From Promethearchaeota archaeon (lineage in GTDB: Archaea > Asgardarchaeota > Lokiarchaeia > Sigyniarchaeales > SOKP01), in assembly GCA_011364975.1 (NCBI GenBank), contig RDOE01000002.1, forward strand, positions 1-64,000: a stretch of DNA of 64,000 bases, in the 5' to 3' direction. The notes beneath the pieces were generated by a model. It was given only the letters and a program-made list of their open reading frames with translations. It ran no database searches and was not told where the DNA came from. This document shows positions 20,082 to 30,441 of this stretch, piece after piece. Numbering within the stretch: the stretch's first letter is position 1; every line of letters begins with the position of its first letter. A program made the translations under genes and the position numbers.

Positions 20082-21044
20082 CTAAGTTAGACTCGTAAAT
20101 AGGTTAATGATAAATATAATTATGGTGTATCCAATAAATCCGATTAAGAAATATAATGGTTTTCCCTTTTCTTTCTCAGGAATAACTTCTCTTACCACAG
20201 TATACAGGATTACTCCCGAAATAAATGAATAGAGAATATAAAATAATTCGGTATACTCAAAATAGAATAATTCCAATAATAAACCTATTATTACCCCCAT
20301 TAATGTAGCAAAAGATAGGAGAAATTTTTTAACCTGGTTCTGTTCAATATCATATGTTTCATATATTTCTAAATCCGTAAATATAATATGAGCTTCAGAT
20401 CTTTTTGTAATGATTGCCCTAAACCAAGCAAAAATGAAGAAAAGGATGCCAGGAATGAGATTAATAGTTAAAAGTCCCACTACAATTATTCCAACTAGTA
20501 AATGATAGGTAAAATTGGTAAAAAATCGTAAATTTCCAAGATCTTCATTAATACGGTTTTGAATTTTGGTTTTATACTTATCAATTTCTTTCTTTATGTC
20601 CACTTCTTGTTCATTTAATGTAGTTATAGTTCGTGCAAGATCTTTTAATGCAGACGGCTCTAAATCTTCATTATTAATTTCTCTTGTAAGAGTTTGTTCC
20701 ATATTTTTTTCAACTTCTTCTAAGGTCTTTTCTTTTATCAATAATTTTCTCATCCTCTTCTGAGATCTTAATTCAACTTTTTGCAGAATAAGCTTTTCAG
20801 TAATGTGAACAAAGGCAAATCCAATAACTACATATAAAAATTCAAAGAGTTTTAGATTTAATGGATAATCTGGTTGATTTTCAGAGATTTCTGGGAGTAA
20901 TACCAAAAAAAAGTAAGCAATTGAGATACCTGCGATAAACGAAACATGTAATTGAGGGTGTTTATGTTCAAAAAAATCAACAATAAAAAATAAACTAGCA
21001 AAAATAAGAGATAAGCAAATTATTAAGAAGTAATTTGTACTCAT
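20082..21044 (-). CDS. Polytopic membrane protein, possibly ZIP-like
   Basis: Multiple TM segments; FEHKHPQLHVSFIAGISIAYFFLVLLPEIS; central coiled coil. Confidence 0.5.
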   Translation of the reverse strand: MSTNYFLIICLSLIFASLFFIVDFFEHKHPQLHVSFIAGISIAYFFLVLLPEISENQPDYPLNLKLFEFLYVVIGFAFVHITEKLILQKVELRSQKRMRKLLIKEKTLEEVEKNMEQTLTREINNEDLEPSALKDLARTITTLNEQEVDIKKEIDKYKTKIQNRINEDLGNLRFFTNFTYHLLVGIIVVGLLTINLIPGILFFIFAWFRAIITKRSEAHIIFTDLEIYETYDIEQNQVKKFLLSFATLMGVIIGLLLELFYFEYTELFYILYSFISGVILYTVVREVIPEKEKGKPLYFLIGFIGYTIIIFIINLFTSLT

Positions 21045-21160
21045 TAGATAAAGGTATAGAGCTTTAACTTTTTAAATTTTTCAAAAAGCGTCTAAAAAAT
21101 TAATAATTCTTTATGTCTTTTTAAAATACAACGAAAAAATATATTTTAAGGTTAGAGTTT

Positions 21161-22057
21161 ATGGATTTTTTAATTTTACATTCATCAGAAGATAACGCTT
21201 CAATGAATATACGAGAAAGATTTTTAAATTCGATGCAATATCAGTTCCAAGAGACACATTTGACTATTAATAATCAACAGTTAATTGAATTAAAAGGGAA
21301 AAGGTTTGACCTAGATATGGAGAATCGTATTTATTTAGGATTAGTCGATGTTCCACTAATTTTTTTAGAAGATTTAAGTTTTAGCAATAATAAATTTCTA
21401 CCCGACTTGCTAATCTTTGCTAGTAGACATCGATCAGAAACTGCTCGTCCTGCATTCTTAGTGCATTCTACTGGTAATTGGACCGCAGATACGGAGTTTG
21501 GAGGAAAACCTTTTCAATTATCTAAAACAAGTGCTTTATTGCTTAAGGCGGGTTTTATTGCATTAGCACAACAATTCAAAGTTTCAAATTTAAATAAATT
21601 TGTAATTGATCTTGAGGTAACTCACCATGGTCCAACAGCTTTAAAAATCCCGTTAATATTTATGGAATTAGGGAGTAGTGATAGTGAGTGGGTAATTAAG
21701 GAAGCGGGAGAGTTAGTCTCAAAAGCTATAGTTAATGCAATTGAGAAATATATTGAATTAAGAGAAAGAAAAACCCAATTAGTCGGTTTAGGATTTGGAG
21801 GGACTCATTATGCGCCCAACTTTAGTCGAATACTATCGAATAACGATATCGCATTGTCTTTTATTTGTCCAAAATATTTTATATTGAATCTAAATTACGA
21901 TATGATAAAAAACATGATTAATAACACTTTAGAACCTGTTGATTATTTCATTATTGATTGGAAAGGAACTAGTTCGGATGATAAGAAACATCTAATTCCA
22001 CTACTAGAAGAATTTGATAAACCAATAGTAAAAACTAAGGATTTTAAATCAGATTAA
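21161..22057 (+). CDS. dtdA: Archaeal D-aminoacyl-tRNA deacylase
   Basis: FASRHRSETARPAFLVHSTGNW; GLGFGGTHYAPNF; EVTHHGPTALKIP. Confidence 0.85.
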   Translation: MDFLILHSSEDNASMNIRERFLNSMQYQFQETHLTINNQQLIELKGKRFDLDMENRIYLGLVDVPLIFLEDLSFSNNKFLPDLLIFASRHRSETARPAFLVHSTGNWTADTEFGGKPFQLSKTSALLLKAGFIALAQQFKVSNLNKFVIDLEVTHHGPTALKIPLIFMELGSSDSEWVIKEAGELVSKAIVNAIEKYIELRERKTQLVGLGFGGTHYAPNFSRILSNNDIALSFICPKYFILNLNYDMIKNMINNTLEPVDYFIIDWKGTSSDDKKHLIPLLEEFDKPIVKTKDFKSD

Positions 22058-22080
22058 GGATTAAAATTTCTAATTAAATA

Positions 22081-22947
22081 TTATGACGCTTCTTTTATTT
22101 TTTGATAATAATTAACTAAGTTCTTAAAAACATAATGAGATGCAACATAGCCTTGTGTTGCTGCTTTTAATAATATATCATTCAAATAATCACTTTCTTT
22201 AATATCTTTATCAACAGTAACATTCAATTCTCTTATATTATAATAACTTCTCCAAAAAAGAGTTGGCCATTCAACCAATGGACGAATAGTTTGATTATAC
22301 ACTAACATAGCATCTGCAGAAAGAGCTAATTCGAGATTAAGATCATAATAAAAATATCTACCTCGTCTAGTTTTGTTTAGGAATCCATCATTAACAATAT
22401 CATCTAATATATTTTTAAGTTCAGCAAGTTCTATTTCAATTTTTACTTTCTTCATATTTTCAAGTATATCAATATCTTTCTGACCCTTTAATTTAATCAT
22501 CGTATAATTTCTTGCTAGGATATTAAATTTTAATGGCACTGTTTCATGATCGAGTTGATTATATTGAATTAAATTTCCAAGAATTTCTTTGGCTACTAGA
22601 TACTTTAAGATTAATTGATCATGATCATTAAAGTCTCTTTTAAACTCTGTAGAATCCTTAAAGTAGTGGTTATATAGCGTATTAAGAAGGCTTCTAATTG
22701 AATTGAAACCATCTTCGAAAGAAAGTCTAACAGTATCAAGAATGTTAATTCTATAGTCAATTTCATTTAAAAATTTATCTTTAAGCACAGGAATTTGACG
22801 AACTAAATGTGGAGTTTGGTTTAGAGAAGTTAAATTCTCATCCCATTCTTTCTTGAAGCGGTAAGATTGCGTTTTTGCAATGCCTGAAAGTTTATATACT
22901 ACTTCATATAATTTTTGTAAAAATATCTCACCACTGACATTGGTCAT
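22081..22947 (-). CDS. Conserved-looking protein of unknown function
   Basis: 288-aa ORF, largely helical, no family recognised. Confidence 0.45.
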   Translation of the reverse strand: MTNVSGEIFLQKLYEVVYKLSGIAKTQSYRFKKEWDENLTSLNQTPHLVRQIPVLKDKFLNEIDYRINILDTVRLSFEDGFNSIRSLLNTLYNHYFKDSTEFKRDFNDHDQLILKYLVAKEILGNLIQYNQLDHETVPLKFNILARNYTMIKLKGQKDIDILENMKKVKIEIELAELKNILDDIVNDGFLNKTRRGRYFYYDLNLELALSADAMLVYNQTIRPLVEWPTLFWRSYYNIRELNVTVDKDIKESDYLNDILLKAATQGYVASHYVFKNLVNYYQKIKEAS

Positions 22948-23141
22948 ATGATAATATCCTACCTTAAAGTATCAAATAATACTCAATTAATAATTATTAA
23001 ACTCTAAAGGCTTTTAAACTTTCATTTAGACTATTTAAAATTATCAAAATTCAAGGAAGTATTGTAGATTAGATCAATTATTAATATAAAAAAATCCTTT
23101 TCTGTAAATAATGCTCATAATATTTTATTGAACAACTCAAG

Positions 23142-23525
23142 ATGCGAATTGAACATATTGCGATTGCTTCTAAATCAGAAGAGGAAAGTGAAGAATTCTT
23201 TTCTAAATTATTAGGTCTTAAGAAGATTAGAGAATTTGTAATATCAGCAGATTTAACGGAACAGTTTTTTAATGTGCATAAAGATCAGAAGATTATTAGA
23301 TATAGTAATAATGAAATGGAAGTAGAAGTCTTCATAACAGATGATGAAAGTAGAAAAAAAGATATTTATACCCATACATGCATAATTGTGAAGGATAAAA
23401 TGAAGTTGATAGAAAAAGCGGATTTAATGGGGTATAATGTAATCAAAGTAGCTCGAAAAGGTAATGATGATTTTTACTTATTTCTTAAAGATAAATTTGG
23501 AAATTTATATGAGATAAAATCATAG
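23142..23525 (+). CDS. Glyoxalase/VOC superfamily protein
   Basis: MRIEHIAIASKSEEESEEFFSKLLGLKKIREF...LKDKFGNLYEI. Confidence 0.7.
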   Translation: MRIEHIAIASKSEEESEEFFSKLLGLKKIREFVISADLTEQFFNVHKDQKIIRYSNNEMEVEVFITDDESRKKDIYTHTCIIVKDKMKLIEKADLMGYNVIKVARKGNDDFYLFLKDKFGNLYEIKS

Positions 23526-23575
23526 TAAAACTTATTAGATTAGTTTAGTATTTTTAGCATTGATATTAATTTTTC

Positions 23576-24409
23576 ATGCTCACTATTGTATGGAGTGGAT
23601 GTCAATTGCCTAAACAATTTAAACTTAAGCTTGTATTAGGTGGAGCTAAAGGATCAGGTAAGACTTCATTCATTAGTGGAAATTATAAAGAAGATACACC
23701 AATCGGTGTTTCATTCGAATCAATTGAATGTTATGCAAATCAGGGAGATTTGTATAAATTTGTAATATGGGATCTGAAAGATAAACCAAGATTTGAATTT
23801 CTATTTCCTCTTTTTTGTCGTGGTGCATGTGCTGGGCTTCTATGTTTTGATATTAATGATCAACAATCATTTTATGATTTAAAAAGATGGATAAAGTTAT
23901 TGAGAGATGTAGTTGTTGACATTCCGATAATAATAATAGGTACTAAATTAGATTTAGGTAAAGAAAAAGTTAGTGATGAAGAAATTGATGAATTATTAGT
24001 AAGTGAAAATCTTGAAGATGTTTTTTTTGTCTCTCGTTTCAACCTCCCCGAAAAAAGAGAAGAAATTTTTAAACGAATTGTACAAATCATCGATAAGGAT
24101 TATTATATACGTGAATTTTATATTCCAAATTATATAGATGATCAAGAATTTAAAAATTTAGAACATTTATTCGATCACTGTCCTATATGTAAAAAGAAGA
24201 ACCATGGAAGTGGAGAATTGAGAAATATATTCTTTAATAGAAATAATCCTTTTACAATGAGATTTAGAGAGAGTTTATTAAGACTAATAGATAACATTGA
24301 TATTCTGAACATTGCCTATCCTAATAAAATATCATTAGGAATTCCTTGTTGTGATTGCTATAAAAAGATCTTTAATGAAAATCCAAGATCTTTAATCAAT
24401 AATCCCTGA
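23576..24409 (+). CDS. Rab/Ras-like small GTPase with C-terminal Cys-rich (putative zinc) domain
   Basis: KLVLGGAKGSGKTSFI; TPIGVSFES; WDLKDKPRF; GTKLD; C-terminal CPIC...CCDC. Confidence 0.8.
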   Translation: MLTIVWSGCQLPKQFKLKLVLGGAKGSGKTSFISGNYKEDTPIGVSFESIECYANQGDLYKFVIWDLKDKPRFEFLFPLFCRGACAGLLCFDINDQQSFYDLKRWIKLLRDVVVDIPIIIIGTKLDLGKEKVSDEEIDELLVSENLEDVFFVSRFNLPEKREEIFKRIVQIIDKDYYIREFYIPNYIDDQEFKNLEHLFDHCPICKKKNHGSGELRNIFFNRNNPFTMRFRESLLRLIDNIDILNIAYPNKISLGIPCCDCYKKIFNENPRSLINNP

Positions 24410-24808
24410 AGCCTTTATAATATGGTAATGATCAAATGCTAATGTTAAGGAAGAAAGCTTTTTTAATGGAATAATTTCAATACTTTTAGCATCATCTTTT
24501 GCTTTTGGATTTTCATCCATACTCGAAGGTTTGCATAAAAATGCAATGGAGATATTATGCCCCCGTGGATCACGTTTAGGATCAGAAAATACACCGATTA
24601 GATTAATTATTTTAATATGAATGTTTGTCTCTTCATATGTTTCTCTAATACACGCTTCTTCAACAGTTTCTCCAATATCGACAAATCCTCCAGGTAATGC
24701 TAATACTCCTTTAAACGGATCATTTTTTCTATGAATTAAAACAATTGAATTATTCTCATATATGATTACAGCATCAACTGTGACTAATGGAGTTTTAGGC
24801 ATTGGCAT
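24392..24808 (-). CDS. NUDIX hydrolase
   Basis: ALPGGFVDIGETVEEACIRETYEETNI Nudix box. Confidence 0.9.
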   Translation of the reverse strand: MPMPKTPLVTVDAVIIYENNSIVLIHRKNDPFKGVLALPGGFVDIGETVEEACIRETYEETNIHIKIINLIGVFSDPKRDPRGHNISIAFLCKPSSMDENPKAKDDAKSIEIIPLKKLSSLTLAFDHYHIIKASGIID

Positions 24809-24834
24809 GATAGTTTTACTGGTTTGGTATTAGT

Positions 24835-25656
24835 TTATTCATCCCATACTTCTGAAGTTAATAAATGTTCTATTCGTGTTCTTCGAGGTCTTACAAATTT
24901 TGTTAAGCCTTCTCTACGTTCTAGTAGTAAATTTTTTTCAAGATTAGTAGAGTTTACCATATATACTTCCAAATCTCCCTTTTCAAGAAATATATGATTG
25001 AAACATGGAGAATCATTTGCTCTTACTTTATTCGAAGTAGAGGTGCCACAGTATAAGAATATTGTATCAGTTCTATTATTATCAAAAATATAAGCATGCG
25101 GTACATGACGATGACCCATTAATACTAAGTCCACTTCAAATAATTGGGTTAATTCAAGTATTTCACCTGCATCTCTTACAGTTGTAAACTTCTGACCGGA
25201 TAAAGGAGGAGGAATTAAATGGTGATGCAATGCAAGTATTCTATTTTCTAGGTTTTTATTAAAACATCTTCCTGTGAAATCTAGTTGTTCATCACCAATC
25301 ATACCTTCACTCATATCATCCCTTGCAGAGCAGATTCCTACTAATATGGTATCTTTATCATCTAATAACATTCTCGAACGGCGTGGCCCTATAATTTTTT
25401 CATAATAAACCAAACCTGAGTTTTTTGCGTCGTGATTTCCAGGAACAGCTACAAATCTAGTAATCTCTCTTATTTTCTGAATGTAGGGAAGAATTGCCTT
25501 AAATTCTTTTATTCTTCCTTTATGAACAAGATCTCCAGTACAAATGACAACATCTGGTTTTGCATCCTCTATATATTTAATGATATTATCAAAATATTCT
25601 CCTACAAATTCACTTCCATAATGTAAATCACTTATATGAATAATTTCAACCATCAT
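24835..25656 (-). CDS. Calcineurin-like metallophosphoesterase
   Basis: HISDLHYGSEF; VVICTGDLVHKG; VPGNHDAKNSG; ALHHHLIPP; LMGHRHVPHAY. Confidence 0.9.
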   Translation of the reverse strand: MMVEIIHISDLHYGSEFVGEYFDNIIKYIEDAKPDVVICTGDLVHKGRIKEFKAILPYIQKIREITRFVAVPGNHDAKNSGLVYYEKIIGPRRSRMLLDDKDTILVGICSARDDMSEGMIGDEQLDFTGRCFNKNLENRILALHHHLIPPPLSGQKFTTVRDAGEILELTQLFEVDLVLMGHRHVPHAYIFDNNRTDTIFLYCGTSTSNKVRANDSPCFNHIFLEKGDLEVYMVNSTNLEKNLLLERREGLTKFVRPRRTRIEHLLTSEVWDE

Positions 25657-25922
25657 ATACCATCTCTAAAATAAAATTCACTTAAATTTAATCTTAATTT
25701 AATTTACAAACTTTTTTTTTGTTATTCTTATTGTTAAATCTTGTTCTTCTATGAACGATTATCTAAATAAATAATAATAAGTTCTATATTTAAAATATTT
25801 TTAATTTTCGAAAGAACCAAGTATAAATTATTAAAGTGGTCCCAATAGAAGAAAAATTAAATAGTTTTTATAAAATAATATAGAATGTTCTACTAAATAA
25901 AAATTTCTTAAAAAGAGTTCAA

Positions 25923-26090
25923 TTAATTCTCAATATATATCTCTTTATTCAAAAAAATGTTGGTTTTTCGGATTTGCGAGATTTTTAGGAGATTCCTCCT
26001 ATCTTGACAATCTACACATATATCTTCGAGTTTCAACCATTTAAATTGCTTACATTCTGGGCAGTAAAATTCTTTAAATATTAATTTCAT
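25923..26090 (-). CDS. 55-aa zinc-ribbon-like small protein, not in the track
   Basis: Reverse-strand translation MKLIFKEFYCPECKQFKWLKLEDICVDCQDRRNLLKISQIRKTNIFLNKEIYIEN; CPEC/CVDC. Confidence 0.6.
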   Translation of the reverse strand: MKLIFKEFYCPECKQFKWLKLEDICVDCQDRRNLLKISQIRKTNIFLNKEIYIEN

Positions 26091-26308
26091 TTAATTTTTT
26101 CACCTAAATTTGTAATAAATTAATTATTTTGTTAATATCTTGATTAATGTGATTTAAAAAATAGTCAATTGAAGCTTCAGGCCGTGTAGAATATATTTCT
26201 TCTTAAAGAACTAAATACTCTAGTTTCTGCTTTATTAAGGTATTTAATATTACTTCAAACAATATATAGACGTTATCATTAGTTTAATCTTATGTTAAAT
26301 TAGGAGAT

Positions 26309-26369
26309 AAGTAAATAAAAAAACTTACTTTATACTATATATTATCTATATTGAAATATATATAGTATA
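26309..26369. repeat. Two adjacent inverted repeats downstream of alaS
   Basis: aagtaa-n-ttactt, followed by tatactatatat (26331-26342) / atatatagtata (26358-26369). Confidence 0.5.
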
Positions 26370-26380
26370 TACTAAGAACT

Positions 26381-29335
26381 CTAGATCTTTAATTCATCTT
26401 GGATTGATTTTATAACTCGATTTAAGGAAATTTTTTTGTTTTCAATAAAACCTTGGCCGTAATCCTTACGACCTCCGCCCTTGCCATCAAATTTTTCTGA
26501 AACATTCTTAATTAAATCACCAATATCCAGAGTAAGGTTTTCAGCAACTTTTTTACCTAACATACCCATTATAAGTATTCCGCTCTTGGTTTTATCAATA
26601 AATATGGTGATTAATTCATTAGAATTTTTATGTAATTTTTTGCCTAAATTTTGAAGCTCTTTCTGGGATATATCCTCAAAATGCTGAATTATCAATTTAA
26701 ATCCCTTATAATCTTTTGAATTTTCAATTAGTTCATTAAGGAAATCATCACTAAGAAGATCCTTCATATATTTTAATTTTTCTTTTGCCTGACTCCATTC
26801 ATAATGAAAGTTTTGTATTCGATTATAAATATCATCTTCTTTAACCCCTAAAATTGTGGTTAATTCTTTTATAATTTCTCCCCTAAATGTCTCTTTCGAA
26901 TTTAAAATTAAATCCTGCTTAGATATAGTGCCAGTTTCTAAAGCTTTATTGAGATTTTTCCACTTTTCAATAAGTTCTTTTACTCTACCAACTACTTGAT
27001 CTTTTGGAACTTGTAATAATGCTATTAATCGTCCTAAAAGTTCAGTTTGTTGGTCTACAATTTCATCAGTAGCTTTACCTGCAGTGAACGTTAATCTAAC
27101 TACTCCATCAGAAATTTTCTGTGATTTAATTATTTTTATTGTTCCCGCTTCTGACGTATTATTTAAATGAGTTCCACCACATGCCTCTACATCTAATCCA
27201 GGGATTTCAACGATCCGAAGATACTTACCGGGTACAGCACCGCCTTGATAGATTGACATACCATATCTCTGTTCAGCTTCAGCACGTGGTATAAAATCTA
27301 AGTGTAAGTCAATCTTTTTATTTACTATCTCATTTGCTCGGTTTTCTATTTCTTTCAATTTATCATATGGGATCTGCTCATAATGAGTAATATCCAGATT
27401 AGAATTATCCAAGGTTTTTTTTGCTCCTGCTTGGTTTATATGAGACCCTAATATTTCTCTTGCTGCTGCATTGACAATATGAGTAGCTGTATGATGTTGA
27501 GAAAGTTGGGTTCTCCATTCCTTGTCCACTTGAATTTCTACTGTATCTCCTTCATTAAATTTAGGTTTCTCATCCAAAACATGGATGACATGATTACCTT
27601 GTTTAAATACATCACTGAACTTTTGATTGTTGATAGTTCCGATGTCATGTAATTGTCCTCCAGAGGTAGGATAAGCCACAGACTGATCCAGAACTACAAA
27701 ATTATTGATAATCTTTAAAACTCGAGCTTTATTATTCGTTTCGTTATAATTGTAATAATAAAGCGATTTTGTCTCTGGGATGTTTTTTAAATCTAAATTG
27801 ATTAGTTTTTCAGTTGCATATATCCGTTCTCCTTGTTCATGTCGCTCCACAACTAAACTATAAAAATTGTCCGGTATTCTTACTTTTTTTCCATACTTCG
27901 TTGCAACTTCTTTAACCATCTCAGGATTGATCCCTTTTGAATCATATAATTCGATTAATTTATCTTCATTAATCATCCCTTCAGAAAGTAATTTTTCGAG
28001 AAGTGTACTTGCCTTTTTCTTTGTCTTATAATACTTACTTTTTTCAACATCTAAAATACTCCGAACTTCATCTAAATGCTCTGAAACTTCAGGAAAAAGG
28101 TCTTGTAACTCTTCCGCATGCCATTCACACACGTTAGCTATATCTATATTCCACTTAAATTCGTCAATGAAACCAATTGCCCGTCTAAAAATCACCCTTA
28201 AATTATATCCGCCCCCAACGTTGGAAGGTAATTTACCATCATTTATCGCAAACAAAAGACTCCTAGCATGCTCTGCAATTGAATATAATGCAGTCATAGG
28301 CAACATTTTCGCTTTTAAGATATCTACTTCCATGTTTAACTTTTTTCCTACCTTTGCCCAAGCTTCATCAAGGTTATCCACCTCATCTATATTCAAATAA
28401 GCAGAATATTTTGAAAATTCACTATACAAATTATAATCTAACTTTATGTTTGTAATGGATTTTAATTTGGATAAAACGCCTGGAAACGTCGCTTCATAGA
28501 TGTTGGGGGTACCTTGAGAGAACCATGCAACCCGTTCTTGACCTAACCCCATATCTAATACTTTTAATCCCAACTCTTTTGGGCCTTGAGGTGTTTGCTC
28601 GAACATAGTATATACTTGATTGAAAAGTTCAACGCCTCTGCTAAAGAACTCAAGACTGCACCCAAAAGATCCTCCCCCAGCCCAGGAATCTTCATGGATA
28701 GTTATTTCTTCTTTGGGTAATCCTACTCCTTTATGAATGAAATCATGAATATCTAGAAAAAACTGGTCTTGATCCCATTCTTCTGGAGTGCCGAAAAAAT
28801 GCTGTCCGATCATTACGAATCCGGTATTATGTGAAAATGTCACACCTACGTTTTCGATATCATTAAAACGCAAACAAAATTGAGGAATTATTAATTTTTT
28901 TGCAGGGGGCTCGATTTCACCGGTAATTACATAGGGTTGAAAGGCAGATATGGATGCAATTGTAAATTCTGAGGTAGGATTCCATCGAGCTACACAAGGA
29001 TAGCGTTTTATAGGCATATATCCCCTTGGTTCAAGAATTTCAACAATTTTTTTCCAAACTTCTACATAACTTAATTTAATAGGAGAAGGATTGTTAATAA
29101 CTACTTGAAATCCACCCGAACACACTGGATCTCCACAAACATCTCTTTCCTTTAAAGTAGTCCAGAAAAAAACTCCACATATTTTACACTGTTTCCTCAT
29201 ATAACCTAGTTTTTTTAGTTCTTGCGTAGGAAAGTATTCATCAGGATTTTTTGAAGCAATAGATTTAAAAACTTTTTTTAGTTCTTTATCAGTTCGAGCT
29301 CCTTTGAGCTTATCCTTGTCTTTATTAGTTAGCAT
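26381..29335 (-). CDS. alaS: Alanyl-tRNA synthetase, archaeal type
   Basis: Full-length 984 aa; SQHHTATHIVNAAAR; ACGGTHLNNTSEAG; GGRKDYGQG. Confidence 0.95.
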   Translation of the reverse strand: MLTNKDKDKLKGARTDKELKKVFKSIASKNPDEYFPTQELKKLGYMRKQCKICGVFFWTTLKERDVCGDPVCSGGFQVVINNPSPIKLSYVEVWKKIVEILEPRGYMPIKRYPCVARWNPTSEFTIASISAFQPYVITGEIEPPAKKLIIPQFCLRFNDIENVGVTFSHNTGFVMIGQHFFGTPEEWDQDQFFLDIHDFIHKGVGLPKEEITIHEDSWAGGGSFGCSLEFFSRGVELFNQVYTMFEQTPQGPKELGLKVLDMGLGQERVAWFSQGTPNIYEATFPGVLSKLKSITNIKLDYNLYSEFSKYSAYLNIDEVDNLDEAWAKVGKKLNMEVDILKAKMLPMTALYSIAEHARSLLFAINDGKLPSNVGGGYNLRVIFRRAIGFIDEFKWNIDIANVCEWHAEELQDLFPEVSEHLDEVRSILDVEKSKYYKTKKKASTLLEKLLSEGMINEDKLIELYDSKGINPEMVKEVATKYGKKVRIPDNFYSLVVERHEQGERIYATEKLINLDLKNIPETKSLYYYNYNETNNKARVLKIINNFVVLDQSVAYPTSGGQLHDIGTINNQKFSDVFKQGNHVIHVLDEKPKFNEGDTVEIQVDKEWRTQLSQHHTATHIVNAAAREILGSHINQAGAKKTLDNSNLDITHYEQIPYDKLKEIENRANEIVNKKIDLHLDFIPRAEAEQRYGMSIYQGGAVPGKYLRIVEIPGLDVEACGGTHLNNTSEAGTIKIIKSQKISDGVVRLTFTAGKATDEIVDQQTELLGRLIALLQVPKDQVVGRVKELIEKWKNLNKALETGTISKQDLILNSKETFRGEIIKELTTILGVKEDDIYNRIQNFHYEWSQAKEKLKYMKDLLSDDFLNELIENSKDYKGFKLIIQHFEDISQKELQNLGKKLHKNSNELITIFIDKTKSGILIMGMLGKKVAENLTLDIGDLIKNVSEKFDGKGGGRKDYGQGFIENKKISLNRVIKSIQDELKI

Positions 29336-29574
29336 TTTATTTCAAGAGGATGTATTATATCTAACCATTTACTATTGAATGATAAAATCAATATTCTCCT
29401 ATAATTTTTTCTTTAAATTTTAAAAATTTCACTTAAGCATGAAATGTATGGGTTTTATTTCATATGAAATATCTGACTAAAACGTAAAAGAATTTAAAAG
29501 AATTTATCATATCTTGCTTTACCCATTAATATTTTAAAATTTAAAACAAAATAAATAGATAGGTGAAATTCCAA

Positions 29575-29871
29575 ATGGTTTACGTAATGAGTATTGTTAA
29601 ATATCCTCCTCATATCGCTAAAGAATTAATTAAGTTTTATGTTTCAGGTAAAGCTCCAAAATACCCTGATTTCGTAAAGAGAACTCATCAATGGGTCGTT
29701 TCGGATTACCATTATAAGACTTACAACATATATGAAATACCGAAGGATAAATTATATGAGGGAATTAAGGGTATAGCTAAGCGTCTTTCTGCTTTCACTG
29801 AATTTGAAGGATACGTTTATAAAGTTATCCCATTAATGGAAGGTCCAGAAGCTATGGAAATGATAAAATAA
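29575..29871 (+). CDS. Small protein of unknown function
   Basis: ORF in track from 29563; gaggtgaaat-like RBS region favours ATG at 29575. Confidence 0.5.
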   Translation: MVYVMSIVKYPPHIAKELIKFYVSGKAPKYPDFVKRTHQWVVSDYHYKTYNIYEIPKDKLYEGIKGIAKRLSAFTEFEGYVYKVIPLMEGPEAMEMIK

Positions 29872-29887
29872 TTTTTTTCTTTTTTTT

Positions 29888-30325
29888 TTATAATTCTAAT
29901 ATTTGAAAGCGTGAAAATCCTCTTTGAGCCATACTATAATCAAGAAATTCAATCTTTTCAGGTATTATTTTTAAAATAAGTTGTCTTTTTCCAAAGACTA
30001 TTTTTTGTGCATGTTCAAATTCGGAATCTCCTTCTTTTAAAAAAATTAATCTATTTTTTCCCGTTGCAGTAATTTGCATTCCCTGAATCTTACCTGTATC
30101 CATTGGTGTGTAAATTCCTATACTTACAATTGGATTTTCTTCGATATTTTTTACTTTCCTTCCGGGAGTGGGTCCTACATAAATATTAAAATTATTATCC
30201 CCTTCTTCCATGTAAAAATCCATTGGTGTAGCTCTTGGAATATTATTTGAGGAAGTACATAGCACCAATACTTTTCGTTGGTTTAAAAATTGGCGAATTT
30301 CTTTTTTTAATTGCTCTTCTGGCAT
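29888..30325 (-). CDS. Pyridoxamine 5'-phosphate oxidase-family FMN-binding protein
   Basis: LVLCTSSNNIPRATPMDFYME..NFNIYVGPTPGRKVKNIEENPIVSIGIY. Confidence 0.75.
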   Translation of the reverse strand: MPEEQLKKEIRQFLNQRKVLVLCTSSNNIPRATPMDFYMEEGDNNFNIYVGPTPGRKVKNIEENPIVSIGIYTPMDTGKIQGMQITATGKNRLIFLKEGDSEFEHAQKIVFGKRQLILKIIPEKIEFLDYSMAQRGFSRFQILEL

Positions 30326-30441
30326 CTTTTTAGCTATATTAATTCACCCATATTAATTATATGATTAAAAATAAGGTAACCTAGTTAAAAAATTAATCCT
30401 ATTAAAAAATGATGGTGAAGAATGTTAATTGATTGAAAATT

